DNA from: Brevundimonas terrae
Lineage (GTDB): Bacteria; Pseudomonadota; Alphaproteobacteria; Caulobacterales; Caulobacteraceae
Direction: 5' to 3'
DNA length: 64,000 bases
Assembly: GCF_011761985.1 (NCBI RefSeq)
Contig: NZ_JAASQT010000001.1
Location: 248,001-312,000 of the forward strand
Below are positions 9,276 to 16,455 of the stretch, in pieces (within the stretch, counting starts at the first letter, position 1; each line of letters starts with the position of its first letter). The notes beneath the pieces were generated by a model that worked only from the letters and a program-made list of their open reading frames with translations, ran no database searches and had not been told where the DNA came from. A program made the position numbers and the translations under genes.

Positions 9276-10286
9276 TTGTTTCTTTCTTCGCCCCTGCGTG
9301 ACATCAAGCACGCCTTAAGCAAGCTCGACCCGCGCCCCGTCGCGGCAACCGCTGCCTTTGGTGGTCTTGTTACGCTCGCGGTCGGAGGAGCCTATATGGG
9401 CGGTATCACCGCTCAGGCCTCGACCACCCGAACCCAAGCCGAGCGTATTTCCACTGCCGGTATGGATGGGTACAGCCAGGAAGCCATGGCGCTCGCCGCC
9501 GGTGGACTGGACGCCAGCGCGCTGGCCATCGCGCAACGTCATGATCCCTATGCTGTGGACGGCGCTGCCCTGCGTGACCGCCAGTCGGAGCTTCTGACCG
9601 CGCGTCTGCAATCTGTAAAAACATCCGATCCGGCCAGCCCCTTCCGCATGACCGGTGCCCGCGACCAGTCGCGTGACCTCGATTGCCTGACCCAGGCTGT
9701 CTATTACGAAGCCCGCGGCGAAGGCACCAACGGCATGAAGGCTGTGGCTCAGGTGGTCCTGAACCGCGCCCGCCACCCCGCCTTCCCCAAGACGGTCTGC
9801 AGCGTAGTCTTCCAAGGCTCCAACCGCTCGACCGGCTGCCAGTTCTCCTTCACCTGCAACGGCGCCATGCGTGCACCGGTAAACCGCGCAGCATGGAACC
9901 GTGCCCGCGACGTCGCCTCGGCGGCCCTGTCGGGTGAAACCTATAATGCTGTCGGTACGGCGACCCACTTCCACACCACCGCTGTCTCGCCGTCGTGGCG
10001 TCACCGTCTGGTGCAGGTCAATCAGGTCGGCAGCCACGTCTTCTACCGCTTTGGCGGTCGTAACGGCTCTGCCTCGACCCTCGCCAACGAGATTCAGGCT
10101 TCTGCGGCTGTGCCGCGCGTCATGCAGGCTTCGCTGACCAGCGAACCGGCGGGCCCGCGCCCCTATGTGGCAGATGCCAAGACGGCTGAAAAAGCCGCTC
10201 CGATTGTGACGGTGTCGATGCCTGCAGCCGCCACCGCTGCGGACGCGGCCTCTGTCCAGACCGCGCCGCTCGCGGCAACGACCTGA
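9276..10286 (+). CDS. SleB-type cell wall hydrolase (paralogue), TTG start
   Basis: This is a 336-residue predicted peptidoglycan hydrolase. No ATG or GTG fits upstream of the membrane segment, so the start is taken as TTG at 9276, with CAGGAT nine bases ahead. A membrane anchor lies at residues 24-45 (AAFGGLVTLAVGGAYMGG). The Hydrolase_2 core reads DCLTQAVYYEARGEGTNG, VAQVVLNRARHPAFPK and GCQFSFTC, closely parallel to the gene at 3656-4825. The C-terminal 80 residues are low-complexity Ala/Pro-rich and not conserved. The rare start codon and the structured leader suggest translational control. A hairpin terminator follows at 10306. Confidence 0.82.
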   Translation: MFLSSPLRDIKHALSKLDPRPVAATAAFGGLVTLAVGGAYMGGITAQASTTRTQAERISTAGMDGYSQEAMALAAGGLDASALAIAQRHDPYAVDGAALRDRQSELLTARLQSVKTSDPASPFRMTGARDQSRDLDCLTQAVYYEARGEGTNGMKAVAQVVLNRARHPAFPKTVCSVVFQGSNRSTGCQFSFTCNGAMRAPVNRAAWNRARDVASAALSGETYNAVGTATHFHTTAVSPSWRHRLVQVNQVGSHVFYRFGGRNGSASTLANEIQASAAVPRVMQASLTSEPAGPRPYVADAKTAEKAAPIVTVSMPAAATAADAASVQTAPLAATT

Positions 10287-10305
10287 AAACAGGTAAACAG
10301 ATCAT

Positions 10306-10342
10306 CGGCACGCGGTTAATTAACCCGCGTGCCGATTTCTTG
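10306..10342 (+). terminator. Terminator after the wall-hydrolase gene
   Basis: CGGCACGCGG and CCGCGTGCCG form a ten-pair stem around a TTAATTAAC loop (10306-10334), followed by ATTTCTTG. It lies 20 bases downstream of the stop at 10286. Confidence 0.75.
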
Positions 10343-10354
10343 TTCCTTGAATCC

Positions 10355-10381
10355 TAAAAGAAAACGCCGTTTTTAAACGGC
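10355..10381 (-). terminator. Terminator of the nad operon
   Basis: On the minus strand GCCGTTT-AAA-AACGGC is followed by GTTTTCTTTT. The hairpin overlaps the stop codon of nadC, the last gene of the operon. Confidence 0.65.
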
Positions 10382-11227
10382 ATCCAGACCGATATCCAAC
10401 TGGATCACCGAGTGGGTCAGCGCCCCCACCGAGATGACATCCACGCCGGTTGCCGCAATGCCCGCCACGGTATCGAGATTGACCCCGCCCGACGCTTCCA
10501 GCACCAGCTTGACCCCGCTGGCCTTCACGCGGGCCACCGCCGTGGCCATGTCCGTCAGGTTGAAATTATCCAGCATGATGACGTCGGGCTGCTCGGCAAT
10601 CGCCTCGTCCAACTGATCCAGACCATCCACCTCGACCTCGACCTTCATCAGGTGCGGCGCAAAGGCCTTGGCGGCGCGAACCGCCTTGCCCACCCCGCCA
10701 CAGACAGCCACGTGGTTGTCCTTGATCAGGATGGCATCATCCAGCCCGAAGCGGTGATTGATCCCGCCGCCACACGCCACAGCATGTTTTTCCAGCGCCC
10801 GCAGCCCCGGTGTCGTCTTTCGGGTATCGGCAATCCTCGCATGGGTGCCCGCCACCGCCTGCACATAGGCCCGCGTCTGGGTGGCAATGCCGCACATCCG
10901 GCCCAGAATATTCAGCGCCGTCCGCTCGGCCGCCAATAATCCCCGCGCCGAGCCCTCGACCTCGACCAGCACATCGCCCTTGGCAATGTCCGCGCCATCG
11001 CTGACGCGCACATCCACGCGCGCCTTCGGGTCCATCAGCAGACAGGCAATCCGCACCCCCGCGCCCCCCGCCATCACGCCATCCTGACGCGCGCGGAACT
11101 GGGCCTTCATACGGGCATCTTCGGGGATACAGGCCTGCGCCGTCACATCGCCACAGCGCCCCAGATCCTCCGCCAGCGCCATACGCACCACAGGCTCGAT
11201 CACCAGATCCGGCAAGGTTCGCGTCAT
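10373..11227 (-). CDS. nadC: Nicotinate-nucleotide pyrophosphorylase (quinolinate phosphoribosyltransferase)
   Basis: This 284-residue enzyme condenses quinolinate with PRPP to nicotinate mononucleotide plus CO2, the step that commits quinolinate to NAD. Family hallmarks are visible: DVTAQACIPE near the N-terminus, ALNILGRMCGIATQTRA, then ADTRKTTPGLRALEKHAV with the substrate-binding Arg/Lys/His, then ILIKDNHV, and the VEVEVD and LDNF strand ends of the barrel. The start MTRTLPDL at 11227 is chosen over an upstream in-frame codon for the usual length. It is the fourth gene of nadA-M50-nadB-nadC, 13 bases after nadB. Confidence 0.95.
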   Translation of the reverse strand: MTRTLPDLVIEPVVRMALAEDLGRCGDVTAQACIPEDARMKAQFRARQDGVMAGGAGVRIACLLMDPKARVDVRVSDGADIAKGDVLVEVEGSARGLLAAERTALNILGRMCGIATQTRAYVQAVAGTHARIADTRKTTPGLRALEKHAVACGGGINHRFGLDDAILIKDNHVAVCGGVGKAVRAAKAFAPHLMKVEVEVDGLDQLDEAIAEQPDVIMLDNFNLTDMATAVARVKASGVKLVLEASGGVNLDTVAGIAATGVDVISVGALTHSVIQLDIGLDAV

Positions 11228-11240
11228 TATCCGTTTCCCG

Positions 11241-12749
11241 TTATTCGATATCGAGGCGCACACGCGTGTGCTGCGCCCTGTTCTTGCTCAGCGGATAGTC
11301 CGCCCTGAAATGTCCACCACGGCTTTCACGCCGCGCCAACGCAGCATGTGCCACCAGCTTGGCCGCTGTCACGGCCACCGCAAACGGATAAAGCCCCGCC
11401 ATATCGTCCAGCACGCCCGTCAGAGCCTCCAGCCCCTTGGCATCGCGCACCACGCCGCAATACTGCGTCATCGCCGCCCGCAAGGCCTGCATGACCTCGT
11501 CCGGCAGATCGCCACCGACGATCAAAGGCCGCAGAGCCACATCACCGACATCGCCATCCTGCGCCGCCGCCCGCCCCGCCATCCGGCCAAAGGCGGCCGC
11601 CTCCAACAGACTGTTGGACGCCAGACGATTGGCCCCGTGCACCCCCGTCGCCGCGCACTCGCCAATGGCATACAGCCCCGCCACCGAGGTCCGCCCCTCG
11701 TCATCGGCGCAAATCCCGCCCATGTGGTAGTGCACCGCCGCCGCGACCGGAATGGGCTGCACGCGCGGATCAATCCCGACCGCCATACAGGCCGCAAATA
11801 CCGCCGGAAACGCGTGGTCAAACTCCGCACCCACGGCCTTGCTGGCATCCAGAAACGCCCCGCGCCCCGAGGCCCGCGCCTCGTGCACCGCCCGCGCCAC
11901 AATATCACGCGCCGCAAGGTCTGAATCCGCCGCCATCCCGATCAGGAACCGGCCCTGACGGTCCACCAGCCTTGCCCCCTCGCCCCGCAAGGCCTCGGTC
12001 GCCAGCGGCGCAGGGTCCAGCCCCGCATCAATCGCCGTCGGGTGGAACTGCACAAACTCCGGATCAAGGATTTCCGCGCCCGCCAGATAGGCCAGCGCCA
12101 TCCCCTCGCCCTTCAGGGCCGACGGATTTGTCGTCACCTCGAACAGACCGCCGATCCCGCCCGTCGCCAGCACCACGGCCTGCGCCAGAACCCGAACCAG
12201 CCCGCCTGTCCGCTCGATCACCGCCCCGCGCACCCGGCCCGTCTCGTCGGTCACCAGCGCGCGTAACCGCCCGTCTTCCCAAATCTCGATATGGTCAGCC
12301 GCCCTGGCCGCCTTGACCACCGCCGACAAAATAGCCCGCCCCGCGCCATCGCCGCCCACCCGCGCCACACGCGCAATCGAATGGGCCGCCTCCAGCGACA
12401 CGGCAAAGCCACCGTCTTCCGCACGATCAAACGGCGCGCCCAGACCGGCCAGCCATTCCACCGTCTCGCGCCCGCGCCCCGTCAGTTCGCGCACAGCCTC
12501 GCTCTCGACCAGACCGGCACCTGCCGCCTCGGTATCGCGGGCATGAAGCTGCGGGCTGTCTCCGGCGCTCAAGGCCGCCGCCATGCCGCCCTGCGCCCAT
12601 GCCGACGAACAGGCATCCAGCAAGGGCGCAGGCGTCACCACCAGCACTCCCCCCGATACCCCTTTAACCGGCACAGCCTCCAGCGCCGCCGACAGGCCCG
12701 CCAGACCGCCCCCGATCACCAACGGCCCCTTATGGACCCGCGTTTCCAT
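11241..12749 (-). CDS. nadB: L-aspartate oxidase
   Basis: This is a 502-residue flavoprotein that oxidises L-aspartate to iminoaspartate, feeding NadA. The N-terminus has the FAD dinucleotide fold (VIGGGLAGLSAALEA). The succinate dehydrogenase/fumarate reductase-type core is seen in GGMAAALSAGDSP, ATGGIGGLFEVTTNP and EFVQFHPTAID. Further on come YHMGGICADDEGRTSVAGLYAIGE and GANRLASNSLLEA, diagnostic for the family. The start METRVHKGP at 12749 shares one base with the stop codon of the upstream M50 gene (TAATG), so the two are translationally coupled. Quinolinate made with NadA is passed to NadC, encoded immediately downstream. Confidence 0.95.
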   Translation of the reverse strand: METRVHKGPLVIGGGLAGLSAALEAVPVKGVSGGVLVVTPAPLLDACSSAWAQGGMAAALSAGDSPQLHARDTEAAGAGLVESEAVRELTGRGRETVEWLAGLGAPFDRAEDGGFAVSLEAAHSIARVARVGGDGAGRAILSAVVKAARAADHIEIWEDGRLRALVTDETGRVRGAVIERTGGLVRVLAQAVVLATGGIGGLFEVTTNPSALKGEGMALAYLAGAEILDPEFVQFHPTAIDAGLDPAPLATEALRGEGARLVDRQGRFLIGMAADSDLAARDIVARAVHEARASGRGAFLDASKAVGAEFDHAFPAVFAACMAVGIDPRVQPIPVAAAVHYHMGGICADDEGRTSVAGLYAIGECAATGVHGANRLASNSLLEAAAFGRMAGRAAAQDGDVGDVALRPLIVGGDLPDEVMQALRAAMTQYCGVVRDAKGLEALTGVLDDMAGLYPFAVAVTAAKLVAHAALARRESRGGHFRADYPLSKNRAQHTRVRLDIE

Positions 12750-13600
12750 TAAAGGCTGATACCCAGATAGCGGGCGATCATGTCCACACTGGCCTGACCG
12801 CTCCCGCCATTCATGGCCAGCAGCGACGCCACCGCCGCCCCGCCACACGCCACAGCCGTCAGCACAAACAGACCCAGCGACATCGCCGCCTGCTTACCGC
12901 TCAAAGGCCCGCGAATGCTCCGCAAGCCGCCCTTGCTGAGATGGCCCCAGATGGCCAACCCCAGAAACACCGCCAGAATATAGCGCCCCGTCATGATGCC
13001 CCATGCGACGACCGCCACACCGATGGCCAGCAGCACCAGCTTTTCCAGCATCGGATGCACCCGCGCCAGCACCGGCCCCAGCGCCTTGGAGCCATCCAGA
13101 GGCGGTGCCGGTACCAGATTGATCAGGTTCAGCATGGCCACGAAGAACGCCGCCGCCATCCACTGCCCGTCGCCCGTCGCCAGCCCGACCGCCACCAGCG
13201 GCAGCATGGCCAACAGTCCAAAGGCCGGTCCCGCCAACGACACCAGCACCCCGACCCATTCATTCTTCGGCTCGAGCGTCGCCTTGGCCAGACCGCCAAG
13301 GAAAGGGATGACATAGATCCGCGCCGGTCCCATCCCCAGCCGGTTCATGGCCAGCACATGCCCGTATTCATGCACGAACAGGGCAAACATCAGCGACACG
13401 GCAATGACCCAGCTCTGGGTCAGGAACCACAGGAACCCCACCATCAGCAGGGTGGACAAGATCAGCGTCACCCGTCCCTTGCCGCGCGACTGTTCGGGCG
13501 CGGGTGCAGACGATGATGCGGACGGCGATGCCATCACAGGCGCATCACGACCGTCCCGACGCCCCCATGGTCCCGTATTTTGGGGTCCCTGATCTGTCAC
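12749..13600 (-). CDS. M50 (site-2-protease-type) membrane metallopeptidase inside the nad operon
   Basis: This is a 283-residue membrane protein of peptidase family M50. After a polar Ser/Pro-rich N-terminus of about 43 residues come five or six hydrophobic segments. The zinc site is HEYGH at 77-81 in FALFVHEYGHVLAMNRLGMGP, and the third ligand is D169 in NLINLVPAPPLDGSKAL, both in the expected order. The GTG start at 13600 follows directly on the nadA stop, and its stop overlaps nadB, so it is an integral member of the NAD operon. M50 enzymes cleave transmembrane segments of regulators. A link to NAD synthesis is inference from position only. Confidence 0.85.
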   Translation of the reverse strand: MTDQGPQNTGPWGRRDGRDAPVMASPSASSSAPAPEQSRGKGRVTLILSTLLMVGFLWFLTQSWVIAVSLMFALFVHEYGHVLAMNRLGMGPARIYVIPFLGGLAKATLEPKNEWVGVLVSLAGPAFGLLAMLPLVAVGLATGDGQWMAAAFFVAMLNLINLVPAPPLDGSKALGPVLARVHPMLEKLVLLAIGVAVVAWGIMTGRYILAVFLGLAIWGHLSKGGLRSIRGPLSGKQAAMSLGLFVLTAVACGGAAVASLLAMNGGSGQASVDMIARYLGISL

Positions 13601-14677
13601 TCAGATCAACTCCACAGCGACCGAGTGCTTGGCCCGCACCAGATCATAACGCGCGGGCTTGGACGGCGGCGGCAGGTCGATCATGCGCTGCACAGCGGCC
13701 CGCGCCTTCTCCTGCATCTCCGGCTCGACCGTCACCTCGAACTGCATGTGCAACAGGCAGTCGCGGATATTCTCCAGCGTGATGCGCTTCATATGCGGGC
13801 ACATATTGCACGGCCCGACAAACTCGACCTCCGGCACATCGCCCTTGATGTTCGACGCCATCGAACATTCGGTGATCAGCACCACCTTCTTGGGGCGGTT
13901 CTTCTCGACATAGGAAATCATCGCCGCGGTCGAGCCTGCGAAATCCGCCGCCTGCAAAATCTCTTCGGGACATTCAGGGTGGGCCAGAACCTCGGCCCCC
14001 GGCCATGCCGCGCGCATATCGGCAATGTCCTGAGTGGTGAACCGCTTGTGCACCTCGCAATGCCCCGCCCAGGCGATAATGCCCACACTGGTCTGCGCCG
14101 CCACGTTACGTGCCAGATATTCGTCTGGGATCAGGATGACCTTGTCCACGCCCCATTCCTTGGCCGCCCACTCCACCACCTGCACCGCATTGGCGCTGGT
14201 GCAGCAGATGTCCGTCTCGGCTTTCACATCGGCGGTCGTGTTCACATAGGTGATGACCGGCAGGCCGGGATGGCGCTCTTTAATCAGGCGCACATCGGCC
14301 CCCGTAATCGACGAGGCCAGCGAACAACCCGCCCTTAAGTCAGGGATCAGAACCGTCTTTTCAGGGCTGAGAATCTTCGACGTCTCGGCCATGAAGTGAA
14401 CGCCCGCCTGAACGATCACCTTGGCATCGACCTTGGCCGCTTCTTTCGCCAGCGCCAGACTGTCGCCCACGAAATCGCCGACGCCATGGAAGATGTCCGG
14501 CGTCATATAGTTGTGCGCCAGAATGACCGCATTACGCTCTTTCTTCAGCGCATTGATCTCGCTGATCAGCGCCGCCTGAACGGGCCATTCCATCGGTGTG
14601 GTGTGGTCCTTGACCTTCTCCCACACAGCGGCAGTTTCCTCTGCCAGTTCCTTCGTCAGGCCGAATGCAGCGCCCAT
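13601..14677 (-). CDS. nadA: Quinolinate synthase
   Basis: This is a 358-residue [4Fe-4S] enzyme that condenses iminoaspartate with dihydroxyacetone phosphate to quinolinate. Seen in order are [24 protein letters not shown] with substrate contacts, [25 protein letters not shown] with the first cluster cysteine, [26 protein letters not shown] and CNMCPHMK with later cysteines. Two in-frame ATGs lie close together; the second, at 14677, has GGGAG at six bases, whereas the first abuts it, so 14677 is chosen. It is the first gene of the nad operon, preceded by a 9+9 inverted repeat. Confidence 0.95.
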   Translation of the reverse strand: MGAAFGLTKELAEETAAVWEKVKDHTTPMEWPVQAALISEINALKKERNAVILAHNYMTPDIFHGVGDFVGDSLALAKEAAKVDAKVIVQAGVHFMAETSKILSPEKTVLIPDLRAGCSLASSITGADVRLIKERHPGLPVITYVNTTADVKAETDICCTSANAVQVVEWAAKEWGVDKVILIPDEYLARNVAAQTSVGIIAWAGHCEVHKRFTTQDIADMRAAWPGAEVLAHPECPEEILQAADFAGSTAAMISYVEKNRPKKVVLITECSMASNIKGDVPEVEFVGPCNMCPHMKRITLENIRDCLLHMQFEVTVEPEMQEKARAAVQRMIDLPPPSKPARYDLVRAKHSVAVELI

Positions 14678-14693
14678 GACCATCTCCCTACAC

Positions 14694-14718
14694 CCTTATG
14701 CTCACTTTTAGCATAAGG
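14694..14718. promoter_or_regulatory. Inverted repeat upstream of nadA, candidate operator
   Basis: CCTTATGCT and AGCATAAGG are perfect 9-base inverted arms separated by seven bases. They lie 17-41 bases ahead of the nadA start, where a repressor would block the transcript. In alphaproteobacteria nad operons are controlled by NadQ, which binds a symmetrical site of this general form. I assign that regulator only tentatively. Confidence 0.55.
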
Positions 14719-14763
14719 TGGGCATACAATAGGCCTTCCTTCGTCCGACGCAAGATCAAACCA

Positions 14764-14973
14764 TCAGCGCACCAATCGAAACAGATCATCCAGTGGCACA
14801 TCCAGCGCCTCGGCCAATAACAGCGCCACAGTGACCGACGGCGTAAACACCCCGTTCTCGATCGTATTCACCGTCTTGCGCGACACCCCCGCCCGCTCGG
14901 CCAGCTCGCCTTGGGTCAAACCCGCCACCTGACGCACCGCCTTCAAATCCACCACCAGCCGCGCCTCAACCAC
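14764..14973 (-). CDS. Cro/C1-type HTH regulator
   Basis: This is a 69-residue XRE-family protein with the core LKAVRQVAGLTQGELAERAG-VSRKTVNTIENG, then PSVTVALLLAEALDVPLDDL. Proteins of this size (YgzD-like) usually control the membrane-protein genes beside them. The GTG start at 14973 sits within the end of the preceding gene: start and stop overlap as GTGGTTGA, eight bases. It is the third gene of a three-gene operon and the natural candidate to bind the GGTTACA repeats ahead of the first gene. Confidence 0.85.
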   Translation of the reverse strand: MVEARLVVDLKAVRQVAGLTQGELAERAGVSRKTVNTIENGVFTPSVTVALLLAEALDVPLDDLFRLVR

Positions 14974-15598
14974 GCTCGGCTCTCCTCATCAGCCACCACA
15001 GCCGCAAGCCCGCGACCCACAGTGATCCAGCGATCACCGGCAGCAGACTGCTGACACCCCAGCGCAAATCCACCAGCATCAGACCCATGGAAACGGCCAT
15101 ACCGGCCACGGCCGCCGCAAACCCCCATGCCTTGGCCTCACCGGCAAAGCGGCGTGTGATCTCCTCATCCAACAAGGGCCGCCACCGATAAAGCGTCAGC
15201 TCGATCAGGCCTATCAGCATAAACACTGCCGCAACCATCAAGACCGGCCATTGCACAGCCGCCTCGCCACTGGCCGCGTTCCACATCTGAGCGCCCGCAA
15301 AAACGGACACCGCCACAGCGGCACCGGTGATCAGCACCAGATTGACCACCCACTGCCCCTGCCGCACCTCGCGCATCGAGGCCTGCAATTCCGGCGGCAC
15401 CCGTAGGTCCTTGAACCGCAAACCCGCCAGAATCCCCGCAAGCATGATCGCCAACCCGAACAGCACTAATGGCACGGACACGGCTCGCCCCAAGCCCCGC
15501 TGGGCCAGAACCATCACACCCAACACCATGACCGCGCCCAATACCGCACAGCCCACACCGACCCGATAGCCGACATCATAACTCGCACGTTCAGCCAC
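14966..15598 (-). CDS. Four-helix membrane protein, paralogue of the upstream gene
   Basis: This is a 210-residue protein with pairs of hydrophobic segments at about 12-60 and 80-125 and further ones at about 145-195. I do not recognise a named family. Its end, VAGLRLWWLMRRAERG, matches the end of the upstream protein (VAGLRLWWQVREAERG). Both also share the GWVNLVLITG/AYAVGIVPM-type third segment, a clear duplication. The GTG start at 15598 overlaps the upstream stop by eight bases (GTGGCTGA). Such HTH-linked membrane pairs may form a small permease or signalling module; the function is unknown. Confidence 0.7.
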   Translation of the reverse strand: MAERASYDVGYRVGVGCAVLGAVMVLGVMVLAQRGLGRAVSVPLVLFGLAIMLAGILAGLRFKDLRVPPELQASMREVRQGQWVVNLVLITGAAVAVSVFAGAQMWNAASGEAAVQWPVLMVAAVFMLIGLIELTLYRWRPLLDEEITRRFAGEAKAWGFAAAVAGMAVSMGLMLVDLRWGVSSLLPVIAGSLWVAGLRLWWLMRRAERG

Positions 15599-16283
15599 GC
15601 TCAGCCTCCCGCACCTGCCACCACAGCCGCAAGCCCGCGACCCAAACCACGGCCAGCATCACATACGGCATGGCCGCAACAGCGACAGGCGGCTTCCACA
15701 ACATCAGACCAAACACGACGACCAGTCCTGCAAATGTTGCCGCAAACCCCCACGTCATGGCACTGCCGTGATAGGCCACCATCAACTCGTCATGCAGCCA
15801 GCGACGCTCCTGCCGCCCCCTGTGCCCGAACATCAGATAGACAAACCAGCCCGCCGCCAGCAAAGGCCCCAGCAGCGCCTTGCTCAGCATTACATCACTG
15901 GCCCCGTTGGCCATCTGCCAAAGCGCCTCGCTGGATATCATGCACACCGGCAAGCTTGTCATCGGCACGATCCCCACCGCATAGGCCCACTTGCCCTGCT
16001 CCATATCGCGCCGCCCGCCCCTCTTGCGTTCGACACGATCCGTATGGCCATCGCGCGAAAAACGGCCCGCACTCGCAAAGGCCATAACCACCACAGCCAC
16101 ACCCGCAAACCCGACCAGGATCGCGGTAAATCTGTCCGGTATGAACAGGGCCAGCAAAAAGACTGTAAACCCCGCTGCCCCCAGCAGCCCGACCGCCAAC
16201 AGCCCCCACTGGCGCTGTCTCTCGGCCGCTTCTGCCCGCAAGCGATCAGCCCTTTCCGAAACCGCTCTATCTTGCCCTTCCAT
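15591..16283 (-). CDS. Four-helix membrane protein, first gene of HTH operon
   Basis: This is a 230-residue protein. A charged N-terminal segment (MEGQDRAVSERADRLRAEAAERQRQ) is likely helical and cytoplasmic. It is followed by hydrophobic segments at about 28-70, 100-150 and 170-215. The C-terminus duplicates that of the next gene. The start at 16283 is preferred, since the longer in-frame N-terminus would run into the operator region. Its promoter carries three GGTNACA-type repeats. Confidence 0.7.
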   Translation of the reverse strand: MEGQDRAVSERADRLRAEAAERQRQWGLLAVGLLGAAGFTVFLLALFIPDRFTAILVGFAGVAVVVMAFASAGRFSRDGHTDRVERKRGGRRDMEQGKWAYAVGIVPMTSLPVCMISSEALWQMANGASDVMLSKALLGPLLAAGWFVYLMFGHRGRQERRWLHDELMVAYHGSAMTWGFAATFAGLVVVFGLMLWKPPVAVAAMPYVMLAVVWVAGLRLWWQVREAERG

Positions 16284-16304
16284 CGCCCCCACCCTCGCGC
16301 ATGA

Positions 16305-16341
16305 TGTAACCCACAGGTGACATTGATACCTATAGGTTACA
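16305..16341. promoter_or_regulatory. Repeated GGTTACA operator ahead of the HTH operon
   Basis: TGTAACC (16305-16311) is inverted to GGTTACA (16335-16341). AGGTGACA (16315-16322) and AGGTTACA (16334-16341) are direct copies 19 bases apart, about two helical turns. ACCTATAGGT (16328-16337) is an exact palindrome inside. The cluster lies 22-58 bases upstream of the first gene of the operon that ends in an HTH regulator, so it is probably an autoregulatory site. Confidence 0.5.
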
Positions 16342-16455
16342 AAATCAAGCCACAAATACCGATGCCCCCCTTTGCAAGCTTTACTCTCGCGATACCCTCA
16401 CCTACGCCCTAGAGAACAAACCTCCCTCCCGAACGACCAGATCAGCGAATAAATC

